Assembly: GCF_000443995.1 (NCBI RefSeq)
Contig: NZ_AUMC01000008.1
Coordinates: 186,001-250,000, forward strand
DNA length: 64,000 bases
Origin: Bacteriovorax sp. BAL6_X
GTDB taxonomy: Bacteria; Bdellovibrionota; Bacteriovoracia; Bacteriovoracales; Bacteriovoracaceae
Direction of reading: 5' to 3'
The notes below the pieces were generated by a model that made no database searches, was not told the DNA's origin, and worked only from the letters and a program-made list of their open reading frames with translations. Made by a program: the position numbers and the translations under genes. Below, piece by piece: positions 24,759 through 35,009 of this stretch; the first letter of the stretch is position 1, and each line of letters begins with the position of its first letter.

Positions 24759-27125
24759 TTAGTTTATTACTATTTGAGAATCTTTATAGTCGATTTTTAA
24801 GTCTTTTTCTTCTAAGTCATGTGCCATTATTTCTTTTGACAAAGGTCTTGTAACTAATCGATTAAAGATTGAAGCAAGAGGCCTTGCTCCGTATGCCTCA
24901 CTATAGCCTTGTTCATTGAGTCTAGTGCGTACACTTTCTGATAAATCGACCTTAAGCTTACGTCCAAGTAATCTTGAATTAAGTAATCGCACTTGCTTAT
25001 CAATTAGCGAATTCATAATTGAGCGATCAAGTGCATTGTATGTTAACACTGAATCAAGTCTTCCAAGAACTTCAGGTTTAAAGGCAGTCTCAACAACTTT
25101 TGCATTTGTCGTCAAAAGGATAATCGTATTTTTAAAGTCAATTGTTCGTCCTTTATTATCTGTTAGCCTACCATCATCCAAAATTTGTAATAGAATGTCG
25201 CCAAAGTCATAATGGGCCTTTTCAATCTCATCAAAGAGAATTACAGAATAAGGGTGGCGTCTAACCGCCTCAGTTAGAACACCACCTTCTTCATAACCAA
25301 CATAACCAGGGGCCGCACCAATGAGCTTACTCACTGAGTGTTTTTCGCTAAATTCAGAAAGATCAAAACGAATTAAATTATCCTGTGTATCAAACAAGAA
25401 CTCACATAAAGCCTTTGCTGTCTCAGTCTTCCCGACACCACTAGGACCTTTTAGGAGGAACGAACCTAGTGGTCGAGAAGGATCAGTCAGGCCAGCGTGG
25501 GCCGAAACAATTGTATCTGCAATTTCAGTTAATGCTTCATCTTGTCCGAAGACACGAGACTTTAAGAAGCCTTCAAGTTGTAAGATCTGTGCTTGTTTTG
25601 ACTTAAGGATTTTCTCAACTGGAATCCCCTTTTGTCTTGAGATGACAAGAGCAATATCTTTAGTCGCAAGGACCCAGTCGTGATGACAAGATTCAAGCTC
25701 TTTTTCAACTTCTGGTAACTGAGAATATTTTATCATTGAAGCTTTTTCATAGTCCTGATTTCTCTCAGCAGCTTCTAGTTCAAAACTTAGCCTGTCTCTT
25801 TGATTTTTTAACTCTGAGACACGCTTAAGAGAAAGAACCTCTTCTTCCCATGAGCTCTTTTGCTCATTGAATTTTTTTTCAAGCTCTTCAACTTCCTTGG
25901 CCAGTTTTTCATTGTCCTTATCAATTTGCATATTCACTTTCTTTGAGCGAATTTCAGCTTCTAACTCCACGAGTTTTGCAGGCATTGCTTCAGCAGAGAG
26001 TTTAAGTGCACTTGCCGCTTCATCAACAAGGTCGATGGCCTTATCGGGTAAATTCTTATCTGTAATATATTGATCAGATAAAATAACGGAGTTGAAAATT
26101 GCATCATCAGAAATCTTAATTCCATGATGAATCTCTAGCTTCTCGCGAATCCCCATTAATATTTCAATAGCATCTTCTTTTGAAGGTTCATTTACAGGAA
26201 CGGCACGAAAGCGTCTTTCCAGAGCACTATCTCCAAGAATATACTTTTGATACTCTTCATCAGTTGTTGCACCAATACAATTTAGTTCACCTCTTGCCAG
26301 TGCTGGCTTTAAAAGATTGGCCGCATCCATAGCACCATCAGTTTTACCTGCACCAACTAACTGATGAATTTCATCAATAAAGAGAATCGACGTTGCCGCA
26401 TTTTGCTTTATATACTTTAAAAGTTTTTGTAAACGCTCTTCAAACTCACCGCGAAACTTAGTGCCGGCGATTAGAGCCCCCATATCAAGAGCGTAGACCG
26501 TTTTACCTTCAAGTACATCTGCAACAGTTCCTTTGACAATCATTTCCGCAAGGCCTTCAACAATAGCTGTTTTACCAACTCCGGCAGGTCCAACTAAGAC
26601 AGGATTATTTTTCCCTCGACGCCCAAGGATTTCCATTACCGCTCGGATTTCTTTCGAACGACCAATAACTGGATCAAGTTTGCCTTCTGTGGCCATTTCA
26701 TTCAGGTTTGTCAGGAAGGCCGGAACCTCTTCTTCATCATCTCCATTCATAGCAGAACTAAAGGTATTAGGATCGATATTGAGGGACGAAAGAGTTGCGA
26801 CAATATGTTTTAGAAGGTCAGTTTCAGTTACTTCTTGACGGCCAGATTGAATAGCATTCGAAGATGCTAATGTGAGCCACTTACTAAGCCCTGCAGTAGG
26901 TCTTACGTTATCGAGAGAAACTTCCTGAGAAGCTTGAGGCAAGCGCTCAATTTCTGATTTAATATCTTTTAATTTATTTTTTAATGCTCTTGATGAGAAA
27001 GAAGAAGGATTCTTTACCAGCCCGTAAGCTAGGTGCCACTCAGATAGTTGAGTATTCTTCTTTTCCACGAGAAGTGATTGGGCAATATCAAGACTGCCTG
27101 CAACGATTGAATCGTACTTATTCAT
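24759..27125 (-). CDS. clpB: ClpB-like AAA+ disaggregase
   Basis: 788 residues from the ATG at 27125 (GGAGGA seven bases upstream). Clp N-domain-like repeats (1-150), first AAA+ module with GPAGVGKT and DEIH, a coiled middle domain of about 120 residues ([27 protein letters not shown]), and a second AAA+ module with GPSGVGKT and DEIE. The middle-domain sequence is ClpB-like, not ClpA-like. No P-loop for ClpP docking (IGF/L) is evident. E. coli ClpB is 857 residues, so this one is somewhat short, mainly in the N-domain and middle coil. It extracts protein from aggregates with DnaK. No CIRCE or sigma-32 site was recognised. Confidence 0.85.
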   Translation of the reverse strand: MNKYDSIVAGSLDIAQSLLVEKKNTQLSEWHLAYGLVKNPSSFSSRALKNKLKDIKSEIERLPQASQEVSLDNVRPTAGLSKWLTLASSNAIQSGRQEVTETDLLKHIVATLSSLNIDPNTFSSAMNGDDEEEVPAFLTNLNEMATEGKLDPVIGRSKEIRAVMEILGRRGKNNPVLVGPAGVGKTAIVEGLAEMIVKGTVADVLEGKTVYALDMGALIAGTKFRGEFEERLQKLLKYIKQNAATSILFIDEIHQLVGAGKTDGAMDAANLLKPALARGELNCIGATTDEEYQKYILGDSALERRFRAVPVNEPSKEDAIEILMGIREKLEIHHGIKISDDAIFNSVILSDQYITDKNLPDKAIDLVDEAASALKLSAEAMPAKLVELEAEIRSKKVNMQIDKDNEKLAKEVEELEKKFNEQKSSWEEEVLSLKRVSELKNQRDRLSFELEAAERNQDYEKASMIKYSQLPEVEKELESCHHDWVLATKDIALVISRQKGIPVEKILKSKQAQILQLEGFLKSRVFGQDEALTEIADTIVSAHAGLTDPSRPLGSFLLKGPSGVGKTETAKALCEFLFDTQDNLIRFDLSEFSEKHSVSKLIGAAPGYVGYEEGGVLTEAVRRHPYSVILFDEIEKAHYDFGDILLQILDDGRLTDNKGRTIDFKNTIILLTTNAKVVETAFKPEVLGRLDSVLTYNALDRSIMNSLIDKQVRLLNSRLLGRKLKVDLSESVRTRLNEQGYSEAYGARPLASIFNRLVTRPLSKEIMAHDLEEKDLKIDYKDSQIVIN

Positions 27126-27261
27126 AAAAATTCCTCCACGCAATTTTTTGGGTATAAACACCTAAAATCATGAGGTAATTTTCCCCTTCTACTAATAAGA
27201 TGGGACGTGTTTTATAATTGTCAAGGTAACCAATTTTTTTTTCGAAATAAATGAGATTATT

Positions 27262-28974
27262 ATGAATAAATTTTTTCTAAAACTTTTTCTTGCCTTTATT
27301 TTAATCATTAAGTCTCAGGCCTTTGGCCAAAAACTACCTCCCCTCGACTTGAGCTCACCTCGCGCGACCATGAATTATTTTTTAAAATCCATGAAGGCCT
27401 ATAAGCTCGGTAATGACCAGGGTCTCGATCAAGCGATACTTGCCCTAGATGGCCGTCATATTCCAAATACTGTTAAAGACTTCAAGTTAAAAGATTTCTC
27501 GAGAACACTTATTACTGTTTTTGATCGCATCGAATATATTGATGTAAAAAATATTCCACGAAAAGTTGCTGATGGAATCTGGTACTATCGAAAAGAAGTC
27601 GTACAAGTAGAAAATAAAGATCACAATGTGGAGATTTCCATTCGCCAAGTACAACGTGATGATAAAATGGTCTGGCTCTTTACTAAAGAAACAATGACAT
27701 CACTTCGCTTTTATGATCTTTCATTAAAAGGTAAAAAAGTTGCTAAAGATGTCGTATATAGTCAGTCACCGAAAGATCGACTAAAAGAGTACCTTCCAGC
27801 TTGGACTTTTCATCAAAGATTTCTTTTATTAAATATTCACTGGATTCTACTTTTAGTCATTACTCTTTTTAGCTTTATTATAGATCGTATTGTACGCCAC
27901 TATATTGCGGCGAAGACGATTTCAATTCTAAAAAAGAGAAATATCACATTTACAGAAAAGCAACAGAATAGACTAACATCACCATTTGGAAGCCTTGCCT
28001 TTGCTTATGTCTTTCAGACCCTGGCGACTTGGATTGACCTCCCTTCAGATGCGCTTGTTCTAGTCGTTAAGGCCTGTGATATTGTCATGGCCATATCCGT
28101 CGTATTTATCTTAAACCAACTCTTAACAGTTATCTGTCTCTATCTTGAAGATAAGGCACGTGAAACTGAAAATAAGTTTGATGATATTGTTGTTCCACTT
28201 ATAAGAAAGACCGCCAGATTCTTTATCTATGCTGTCGGTATCATTTTTATTGGAGATGCATTAGAGCTAGACATGAAGTCAATCCTTGCAGGTATGGGAA
28301 TTGGTGGTATCGCCTTTGCTCTAGCTGCCAAGGATACAATTTCGAACCTCTTTGGTTCATTCACGGTTCTCTTTGATAATCCATTCACAATTGGAGATTG
28401 GGTTAAGATTAACAATGATATCGAAGGTATTATTGAAGAAGTCGGAATGCGATCGACTCGAATCAGAACATTTCACAACTCGCTCTTATCCGTTCCAAAT
28501 GGAAATCTGATCAACGCAAATATCGACAATCTTGGGCGCAGAAGATTTCGTCGCTTTAATACAACTCTTGGAATCGATTATGCGACACCACCAGAGAAGA
28601 TAGAAAATTTTTGTGAAAGTATTCGACAAATTATCGTTGCTCACCCAATGACAAGAAAGGATAATTTCCAAGTTTATTTTAATAGCATGGGAGCAAGCTC
28701 ACTAAATATTCTCGTGTATATGTTCTGGGAAGTGCCAAGCTGGGATGATGAATTAAATGAGAAGCATAAATTCTTACTCGATATTCTGAGGGCCGCAAAA
28801 AAGCATGAAATTAACTTTGCCTTCCCAACTCAAACTCTTCACGTTCAACAAGATCCTGGTGTCACCTATTCGCCAGAAGACGTGAATTTTGATCGTTCAC
28901 AGCAGATTGCAAATGAACTTGCGAGCGACAGATGGAATGCACCTAATCGCTCGTCTAAACTTCGATTAAAATAA
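27262..28974 (+). CDS. MscS-family mechanosensitive ion channel with exported N-terminal domain
   Basis: 570 residues. Signal peptide (1-22), a periplasmic domain of about 170 residues, hydrophobic helices near 190-212, 240-260 and 275-297, then the MscS core: the pore helix region SILAGMGIGGIAFALAAKDTISNLFGS, and the beta domain GDWVKINNDIEGIIEEVGMRSTRIRTF. It opens under membrane tension to release solutes in osmotic downshock. The N-terminal extension is longer than in E. coli MscS (286 residues) and resembles the YbdG/MscK type. TATAAT at 27213-27218 may be its promoter. It converges on the acylase gene with three bases between. Confidence 0.9.
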   Translation: MNKFFLKLFLAFILIIKSQAFGQKLPPLDLSSPRATMNYFLKSMKAYKLGNDQGLDQAILALDGRHIPNTVKDFKLKDFSRTLITVFDRIEYIDVKNIPRKVADGIWYYRKEVVQVENKDHNVEISIRQVQRDDKMVWLFTKETMTSLRFYDLSLKGKKVAKDVVYSQSPKDRLKEYLPAWTFHQRFLLLNIHWILLLVITLFSFIIDRIVRHYIAAKTISILKKRNITFTEKQQNRLTSPFGSLAFAYVFQTLATWIDLPSDALVLVVKACDIVMAISVVFILNQLLTVICLYLEDKARETENKFDDIVVPLIRKTARFFIYAVGIIFIGDALELDMKSILAGMGIGGIAFALAAKDTISNLFGSFTVLFDNPFTIGDWVKINNDIEGIIEEVGMRSTRIRTFHNSLLSVPNGNLINANIDNLGRRRFRRFNTTLGIDYATPPEKIENFCESIRQIIVAHPMTRKDNFQVYFNSMGASSLNILVYMFWEVPSWDDELNEKHKFLLDILRAAKKHEINFAFPTQTLHVQQDPGVTYSPEDVNFDRSQQIANELASDRWNAPNRSSKLRLK

Positions 28975-28977
28975 AAT

Positions 28978-31284
28978 TTACAAAGGCCTTAGAGTTAATA
29001 CTTTAGGGCCAGACTTCTTCATCAGCTCAAAGCTAAAAATTTGAGGACGATACTCATCATTCATAAAACGCTCTCTCTGATTATCATAATATGGGGAAAG
29101 CATATGGCCAGAATTTCCTAAAGGTAGAATTCCATAAGAAATATCAACATTAGCGAAATCGATAAGACGACGAGTACTAGGACCAGTTACCGGCGTATGC
29201 CCACTGTCACAAGAAACACGTCGAATATGATTAATGCTATTAATCGAGCCATTTGCCTCATATGGCCCATGGTTAAATAGCTTTGCAAGGAAATCATTCT
29301 TAGCAAAAGGATGAGGCATCGTAAGTTGGTGAACACGCCCCCAACGCCATTGACTAATATCATCACCAAGCTTTGATTTCAAAAATTCAACAGACTCTTT
29401 AAATGCCATTGAGATCACTAAATCACGATCTTCAACAGGAGCAGTCTTTTCAATATCCCACCAACTATCAAATGGTGTATCAAGTAGACGATAGTAGAAA
29501 ATCCAAGAATTAATGGCCTTGCAATACTTAGTGTAGTCCTCTCCCATCTCATCCATTAGAAGTTTACGAATACGCATATTAGTTTCATGAAATATAGAAG
29601 GTGCAACTTGCTCCTTACGCGAGTGTCCTTTCCAATCCATAAAAACTTCAAGGGCCTCTTCTTCAAGAGAGTTCATCGGATATTTCTTAACTGCATTATG
29701 AATGATTTTCTGCATCTTGCGATTATTTGAACTAAAGCTTGCAGTTTGTACCATCTTCTGAGAATCCATATCCCAGTTTTCACGAAGTTCGAGTGACTTG
29801 AGGATTGTATTGTAGCGATTATCAGAATGCCAACCACCACGATGATAGATTCCTTCCTTCATTGTCTTAGGTGCATCATTAGCAGAAACAACAAAACCAC
29901 TTTTAGGATTAATTTCATGTGGTTTCTCGTCAAATGTATAAGTTCCTAAAATTTTTCGATCAGGAGTTTGTACAAGATCAGACTCAAGAGGATGAGACCT
30001 CTTATAACTGTCCCCCATAATTAGTCGAGCAATATTACCATCAGCATCAGCATAGACAATATTTAGGCCGGGTGACTTTACAATACTTGTGGCCTTCTTA
30101 ATTTCGTCTAAGTTCTTTGCACGCCCTAGCCCATAAAATCCTTCAATAGGTTTATTGCCGTCTTGAAAGAAACTAAAATGAGCGGCGATATTCTTAGCGT
30201 CTTTATTAACGGCCTCAACGATCTCATTAACAACCGGTCCTTTTTCACTCCACTTAATTTGAAAATCAATCGAGTCTTCTCCCTTAACTTTTATTAGTGA
30301 ATCCTCAATACGAATAACTTCAAAATCATCATCTAATTGATAGAGATCAACATCATCTGTATAACTTATAGTTAATCCCCAACCTAGCTTACGATTATGT
30401 CCCATGGCCGGAAATGGAATAAGTGGTAGGAAGTGGCCATACATATGAAAGCCTTCTTCTTTATTCTTTATATTTGCTTCATACCAAATATTTGGTGCGG
30501 AGAAGTTAATATGAGGATCACTTGCAAGAATTGGGCTTCTAGACTTTGTCTTTTTGCCAGAGATTGCCCAAGCATTTGAGCCTGTAAATGTACCGATACC
30601 TTTTAAAAGAGATTCATAGTCGATAAAGTTTGCATCAACGACACGTCTTAAGCGTTTTGAAAAGTCAACTTCGTTATTAGCGAATAGATATTTGAAGTCG
30701 CGATGTTTAACCTTGGCCATAATACTTTGATAAGCAACTTCATTTCTTATAAATGGAGAAAAACTATAATTTAGATATACGAAGACACCATATATATCTT
30801 CAAGATCAATTTTCTTTGGTTTAATTCCTAATAAGAAAAATTCAATTGGCCGTACATTATTTTCAAGATAGTAATTATAGCCGGCCATAAATGAATCAAG
30901 ATCTTTTCTAACGATAGGATCTAGAGTCTTTAAAATGCCGTCACGAATATACTTTGAATTTAATGTACGAAATAGCTTATCAACGGGGATGAGATCAGGG
31001 CCTAATATTTCGGCAAGTCTTCCCTGTCCAGCACGACTAATTAGCTCATATTGAAAACTACGATCACTGGCCATTGAGAAGCCAAGAGCATAATTCATAT
31101 CATGGCGGGAGTCCGCTTCGATGTGAACAACACCTTCGTGGTCACGATAAATCTTTGTTAAACCATTAAGTCCATCGATTTTAAGACTTCCATGCATTAC
31201 AGGGAAAGAGCCTAAGAGCATAAAATAAACACAAGCGCTTATTAAAACAAAAAGGCCTATAGCAATACCTAGAATCTTTTTCAT
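28978..31284 (-). CDS. Penicillin-acylase-family (S45) N-terminal-nucleophile hydrolase
   Basis: 768 residues with a signal/anchor helix (1-25). The precursor would be cut before the nucleophile serine of TGSNAWAISG near residue 236, giving alpha and beta chains of a typical S45 enzyme. YRDHEGVVHIEA and SMASDRSFQYELISRAGQGRLAEI at the start of the alpha chain, and PILASDPHI just after the serine, are family signatures. Substrates of S45 enzymes include beta-lactam side chains, acyl-homoserine lactones and other amides; which applies here is unknown. It precedes the next gene with nine bases between 31284 and 31294 and probably follows it in one transcript. Confidence 0.85.
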   Translation of the reverse strand: MKKILGIAIGLFVLISACVYFMLLGSFPVMHGSLKIDGLNGLTKIYRDHEGVVHIEADSRHDMNYALGFSMASDRSFQYELISRAGQGRLAEILGPDLIPVDKLFRTLNSKYIRDGILKTLDPIVRKDLDSFMAGYNYYLENNVRPIEFFLLGIKPKKIDLEDIYGVFVYLNYSFSPFIRNEVAYQSIMAKVKHRDFKYLFANNEVDFSKRLRRVVDANFIDYESLLKGIGTFTGSNAWAISGKKTKSRSPILASDPHINFSAPNIWYEANIKNKEEGFHMYGHFLPLIPFPAMGHNRKLGWGLTISYTDDVDLYQLDDDFEVIRIEDSLIKVKGEDSIDFQIKWSEKGPVVNEIVEAVNKDAKNIAAHFSFFQDGNKPIEGFYGLGRAKNLDEIKKATSIVKSPGLNIVYADADGNIARLIMGDSYKRSHPLESDLVQTPDRKILGTYTFDEKPHEINPKSGFVVSANDAPKTMKEGIYHRGGWHSDNRYNTILKSLELRENWDMDSQKMVQTASFSSNNRKMQKIIHNAVKKYPMNSLEEEALEVFMDWKGHSRKEQVAPSIFHETNMRIRKLLMDEMGEDYTKYCKAINSWIFYYRLLDTPFDSWWDIEKTAPVEDRDLVISMAFKESVEFLKSKLGDDISQWRWGRVHQLTMPHPFAKNDFLAKLFNHGPYEANGSINSINHIRRVSCDSGHTPVTGPSTRRLIDFANVDISYGILPLGNSGHMLSPYYDNQRERFMNDEYRPQIFSFELMKKSGPKVLTLRPL

Positions 31285-31293
31285 GCTGATCTC

Positions 31294-32697
31294 TTAATTC
31301 TTAAATAGATTGTTACTTTTAACTAATTCAACGACTTCCTCTGGAAGCATATTTTCCCAACCACTCTCATCCTTTTCGATCATCTCGATAACTGTTCGAG
31401 ACCAGATTCCTGATGCATCATGATCATAACCTTCAAGATCAACGATTAGCTTGTTTTCACGAAGATACTTAACAAGGAACTCTAGCGAGCTATCATAAGT
31501 AACATCCGCAAAACTTAAGCGCTTCTTAGAATCATTATCGTCAGCACATGGATAGAGATATAATTTAGTATTTAGGCCAAAAAGTTCACCTAAACCACCA
31601 AGGATACCAAAGGACGTATTCTCATAGTGCTTGATATTTAAAATTTCATTTAAGTTATATGTGTTTGTGATAAAGGCAATTTGATTCTTAGCAATTGGTT
31701 GCAAGAATTGATTTAATTCGAAATATGAAGCGAAATTTGTGATCAAAACTTTTTGCTTTATCTTTGCAAGTAAATCAACACGAGCTAAGAAGTCAGCGTT
31801 ATCAATTGATGATGAACGTGAAAGAAGCTTTGACATTGAGATCTCTGAAAGAGTCACAACATTCTCACATTTCTCACTTGTACATAATAGCTCACGCCCA
31901 ACTTTAAGAGCGTCAACATTACCCTTTGTTGGTGGTCTAAAAGAACCTCTAAGAACAACAAGTGGTTTGCGATATAAGTAATCCTTGATTTGAACAACTT
32001 TACCATTCTCATCAAACATCACGGCCGAAGTAAACTTTCTTTTAACAAGCTCTAAAGAAAGAATACGCGGATCAACACCATCAAAAGCAGGGCCTCTAAC
32101 GTCAATCATATCAATTCTTAAACGACTTGCTGAAAGGTTATCCATTAGAGATGAAACGAGATGAGAAGAATCATTAGTATTATAGAAACAGCTGTGAATC
32201 ATATTTACACCAAGAAAACCAATGGCCTCTTGTTGTTGAAGATTTTCTTGATCCAGCATATTTACGTGAAGAATAAGATCAGATGGAGCAGCTCCTGCTT
32301 CATGTTGAAAACGAACACCAAGCCAACCATGACACTCACCGCGTCCCGAGTAACTTTTTGCAGCAACAGTATCGGCAAAGCAAAAGAATTTCGTTCCTTC
32401 TTCTCTTTGATCCTTGAGACGCTTATACATCTTTGAAAATTCAGTCTCTAGCATCGTATGTAAACGACCTTGTGAAACATAACGTCCCGACGCTTCCACT
32501 CCGTAGATCGCATCAGAGATTTTCATATCATAAGCAGACATCGTCTTAGCAACAGTACCGGCCGCTCCACCAGCTCTAAAGAACTCGCGTGCAACTTCTT
32601 GACCTGCGCCAATTTCTGCGAAACTGCCGTAAACCTTATTATCTAAATTAATTTGTAATGCTTTTTGTTTTGATGATAGAATTTGGCAAAAATCCAT
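31294..32697 (-). CDS. Conserved uncharacterised protein (YGSFAEIGAGQEVAR family)
   Basis: 467 residues, no signal peptide. The N-terminus has KVYGSFAEIGAGQEVAREFF and FRAGGAAGTVAKTMSAYD, the hallmark of a widespread cytoplasmic family that databases label inconsistently (for example TonB-dependent receptor or nicotinate-nucleotide adenylyltransferase). Residues about 240-255 (VVLRGSFRPPTKGN) look like a nucleotidyltransferase-type segment. The barrel/receptor label is clearly wrong for a protein lacking a signal. Function unknown. It diverges from the ferredoxin gene; the promoter region between them is 51 bases. Confidence 0.7.
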   Translation of the reverse strand: MDFCQILSSKQKALQINLDNKVYGSFAEIGAGQEVAREFFRAGGAAGTVAKTMSAYDMKISDAIYGVEASGRYVSQGRLHTMLETEFSKMYKRLKDQREEGTKFFCFADTVAAKSYSGRGECHGWLGVRFQHEAGAAPSDLILHVNMLDQENLQQQEAIGFLGVNMIHSCFYNTNDSSHLVSSLMDNLSASRLRIDMIDVRGPAFDGVDPRILSLELVKRKFTSAVMFDENGKVVQIKDYLYRKPLVVLRGSFRPPTKGNVDALKVGRELLCTSEKCENVVTLSEISMSKLLSRSSSIDNADFLARVDLLAKIKQKVLITNFASYFELNQFLQPIAKNQIAFITNTYNLNEILNIKHYENTSFGILGGLGELFGLNTKLYLYPCADDNDSKKRLSFADVTYDSSLEFLVKYLRENKLIVDLEGYDHDASGIWSRTVIEMIEKDESGWENMLPEEVVELVKSNNLFKN

Positions 32698-32748
32698 AGT
32701 ATAAATTCCTTAAAATTTTTTAGTTATAATAACAGCTTAGGACTCTAT

Positions 32749-33039
32749 ATGGCAAAAGAACACGACACTAATCTCTTTAAAAAGCACATCTTTATTTGCA
32801 AGAGCTGCAAGAAGAATGATTGTCCTATGCTTGAAGATGCCATGGCCTTAAAAAGCGAATTAAAGTCTTATTTCAATGAGAAATATGGAAAGGGCGTTGT
32901 TAGGGTGACATCAAGTGACTGCCTTGGAAAATGCCGTGAAGGTATCCATATTGTCAGTTATCCAGAGGCAAAGTGGTTTAAGGATGGCACAAAAAAGTCG
33001 GCCCGAGACTTAATAGATTACGTAGATTCAAGTATTTAG
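32749..33039 (+). CDS. Thioredoxin-like [2Fe-2S] ferredoxin
   Basis: 96 residues from the ATG at 32749; the frame extending to 32683 overlaps the divergent gene. CKSCKKNDCP near 20-30 and SSDCLGKCREG near 58-67 supply four cysteines in the spacing of thioredoxin-like [2Fe-2S] ferredoxins (C-x(8-12)-C ... C-x3-C). These transfer electrons in anaerobic or metal-linked reactions; the partner is unknown. TATAAT at 32725-32730 is a good -10 and gives a leader of about a dozen bases carrying TAGGA. Confidence 0.75.
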   Translation: MAKEHDTNLFKKHIFICKSCKKNDCPMLEDAMALKSELKSYFNEKYGKGVVRVTSSDCLGKCREGIHIVSYPEAKWFKDGTKKSARDLIDYVDSSI

Positions 33040-33091
33040 CTGAAGTTCACAAAAAATTGACTTAGATTTATCAAATATTATCCGATAACGA

Positions 33092-33100
33092 TGATATAAT
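33092..33100 (+). promoter_or_regulatory. Extended -10 promoter of the 37-residue membrane protein
   Basis: TGATATAAT with no good -35 at 17 bases. A second candidate, TCCGATAA (33081-33087 region), resembles the sigma-28 -10 but its -35 is poor. Confidence 0.5.
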
Positions 33101-33129
33101 ATCCTTAGGAAAGGAACCAAGGAGTGATT

Positions 33130-33243
33130 ATGTGGATTCCTGTTATCATCGTCGGTATTTTAGTTGGTATTGCTTCAGTGAAAGAAAAGCAGGCCCGCGA
33201 AAAAAGAGCTAAGGCCTACATCCCTATTAAAGTAAAAGATTAA
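33130..33243 (+). CDS. 37-residue single-pass membrane protein
   Basis: Short ORF reading MWIPVIIVGILVGIASVKEK, then a basic tail ending in KVKD. One transmembrane helix (about 3-18) with a positively charged cytoplasmic tail. AAGGAG lies five bases before the ATG and an extended -10 about 30 bases upstream, so it is very likely expressed. It converges on hemB with six bases between. It is too short for most gene callers. Function unknown. Confidence 0.75.
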   Translation: MWIPVIIVGILVGIASVKEKQAREKRAKAYIPIKVKD

Positions 33244-33249
33244 ACAGAT

Positions 33250-34239
33250 TTAGTTTTTGGCAAATTGTACGGCCACTTCTTTAGCGAAATATGTTAAAAT
33301 CATATCGCATCCGGCTCGTTTAAAGCTCGTTAACATCTCCATTGCTACGGCATCGCCATCAACCCAACCGTTCTGGGCAGCAGCTTTTACCATTGCATAC
33401 TCACCTGACACATTATAAGCAGCAACTGGAAGATTGGTACGCTCTTTCATCTTAGCGATGATATCAAGGTAGCTGATTCCTGGTTTAACCATTAAGATAT
33501 CTGCTCCCTCAGCTTCATCAAGTTCAATTTCACGTAGGGCCTCAATTGTATTGGCAGAGTCCATTTGATAAGTCTTCTTATCACCTGCTTTAGGTGCACT
33601 ATCAAGAGCATCTCTAAAAGGTCCGTAAAATGCCGAAGCATACTTGGCCGTATAAGACATAATTTGAGTATTTGTGAACGAATCACTATCAAGGGCCTCA
33701 CGAATAACGGCAATACGGCCATCCATCATATCTGATGGGCCAATAATATCACTTCCCGCTTGGGCCTGCGCAAGTGCCATGGCCGCAAGAATATCTAGTG
33801 TTTCATCATTTAAAATCTCACCAGTCTTTTCACAAACAAGCCCATCATGGCCATCACTTGAGTAAGGGTCCATTGCAACATCTGTCATGATAAGCATACC
33901 AGGGCAAGCATCCTTAATATCTTTAATTGTCTGTTGAAGAAGGCCATTTGGATTCTTTGATTCAGTAGCAAAGCGATCTTTAATTGAATCATCAAGAGCA
34001 GGAAATAGTGAAACACACTTAATACCTAAATTCCAAAGTTCTTTTACTTCCCTAACGATAAGATCACGAGAGTAACGATTAATCCCAGGCATTGATGTTA
34101 CAGGAACTGTTTGATTTTGCCCGTCGATAATAAATAAAGGCATTATAAGATCATCAACAGTCAGAGTCGTCTCACGCATAAGAGATCTCATCGCATGATT
34201 CTTTCTATTTCTTCTTGGTCGAATATTATTTAAATACAT
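33250..34239 (-). CDS. hemB: Delta-aminolevulinic acid dehydratase (porphobilinogen synthase)
   Basis: 329 residues. RPRRNRKNHAMRSLMRET at the N-terminus, the metal/active-site loop DVAMDPYSSDGHDGLV near residue 120, and the Schiff-base lysine in ILMVKPGISYLDII near 250. The loop lacks the three cysteines of zinc-dependent HemB and matches the magnesium-type DxALDPY. It condenses two 5-aminolevulinates to porphobilinogen in haem synthesis. GGGAAT precedes the ATG. sufE lies 14 bases upstream, so the two are probably cotranscribed. Confidence 0.95.
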   Translation of the reverse strand: MYLNNIRPRRNRKNHAMRSLMRETTLTVDDLIMPLFIIDGQNQTVPVTSMPGINRYSRDLIVREVKELWNLGIKCVSLFPALDDSIKDRFATESKNPNGLLQQTIKDIKDACPGMLIMTDVAMDPYSSDGHDGLVCEKTGEILNDETLDILAAMALAQAQAGSDIIGPSDMMDGRIAVIREALDSDSFTNTQIMSYTAKYASAFYGPFRDALDSAPKAGDKKTYQMDSANTIEALREIELDEAEGADILMVKPGISYLDIIAKMKERTNLPVAAYNVSGEYAMVKAAAQNGWVDGDAVAMEMLTSFKRAGCDMILTYFAKEVAVQFAKN

Positions 34240-34253
34240 CTCTAAATTCCCTT

Positions 34254-34685
34254 TTATAGGCCCATTTGAATTTTAGTTTTAAATGCTAGTGCGTACATTG
34301 AAATTTGCTTAATCATACTTGAAAGCCCGTTGGCACGAGACATTGAAAGGTGCTGTCGAAGACCTATTGTATCTAAAAACTCAGGCCTTGTTGCGAGGAT
34401 CTCATCCGGCGTGGCATCTGAATAAACACCTACAAGTATTGAAACAATTCCCTTAACGATGGCAGCATCACTATCGGCGCGAAAGTAAACCTTACCATCT
34501 TTAAGCTCAGGAATTAGCCATACTTGAGACTGGCATCCTTTCACTTTATACTCTTCTTTTTGTAAGTCTTCAGGTAGAGATTCCATCTCTTTTCCACGAG
34601 AGATGATATGCATATAGCGATCTTCCCAATCACCAAAACCTTTGAATTCTGAAATAAGTGCGTCAACTCTTTCTTGTATTTGCAA
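34254..34685 (-). CDS. sufE: SufE-family sulfur acceptor
   Basis: 143 residues from a TTG start, which has AAGGAG six bases upstream. The motif VKGCQSQVWLIPEL carries the sulfur-accepting cysteine (near residue 50), and ADSDAAIVKGIVSIL and GLRQHLSMSRANGL are conserved in SufE. It takes persulphide sulfur from a cysteine desulphurase for Fe-S cluster assembly. The desulphurase is not in the window. Downstream hemB shares the transcript. Confidence 0.9.
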   Translation of the reverse strand: MQIQERVDALISEFKGFGDWEDRYMHIISRGKEMESLPEDLQKEEYKVKGCQSQVWLIPELKDGKVYFRADSDAAIVKGIVSILVGVYSDATPDEILATRPEFLDTIGLRQHLSMSRANGLSSMIKQISMYALAFKTKIQMGL

Positions 34686-34727
34686 AATGAACTCCTTAAG
34701 TCAATATGTATCGGAGTCTAGCATTTT

Positions 34728-34979
34728 TTAAATAATGCGTGAAGCAAACTCCACTACTTTTTCTATTTGAGCGGCCATGTGGTCAATAAATTTTTGAAGG
34801 GCAATGAAAAAGCCGTAATTTCCAACCTGATTCGTTAGCATCGCAATCATTGAATCCATAATATCAAGAAATGGTTGCAAACCAAATTTCTTTACCAATA
34901 ATTCAAGATAAGTAGCGACACCTTCCACGTCACGTCCTTCGTTAGTTACAACATATAATGGGTTCTTAATAGTGGCCAC
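34728..34979 (-). CDS. Hypothetical 83-residue protein downstream of parA
   Basis: Starts at GTG with GGAG five bases upstream. The sequence is mostly two amphipathic helices with a glycine turn (QVGNYGFFIALQKF). No known domain. It lies 30 bases downstream of parA in the same direction, so it may be cotranscribed; whether it works with ParA is unknown. TATAGT-like sequences in the gap could also give it a promoter of its own. Confidence 0.55.
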   Translation of the reverse strand: MATIKNPLYVVTNEGRDVEGVATYLELLVKKFGLQPFLDIMDSMIAMLTNQVGNYGFFIALQKFIDHMAAQIEKVVEFASRII

Positions 34980-35009
34980 GAAAGCTCCTTTTTATCTCTT
35001 ATACTATAG

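Noticed and set aside
25321-25683. 120-residue plus-strand ORF inside clpB
   Set aside because: Antisense shadow of a conserved AAA+ module; no ribosome site and no domain.
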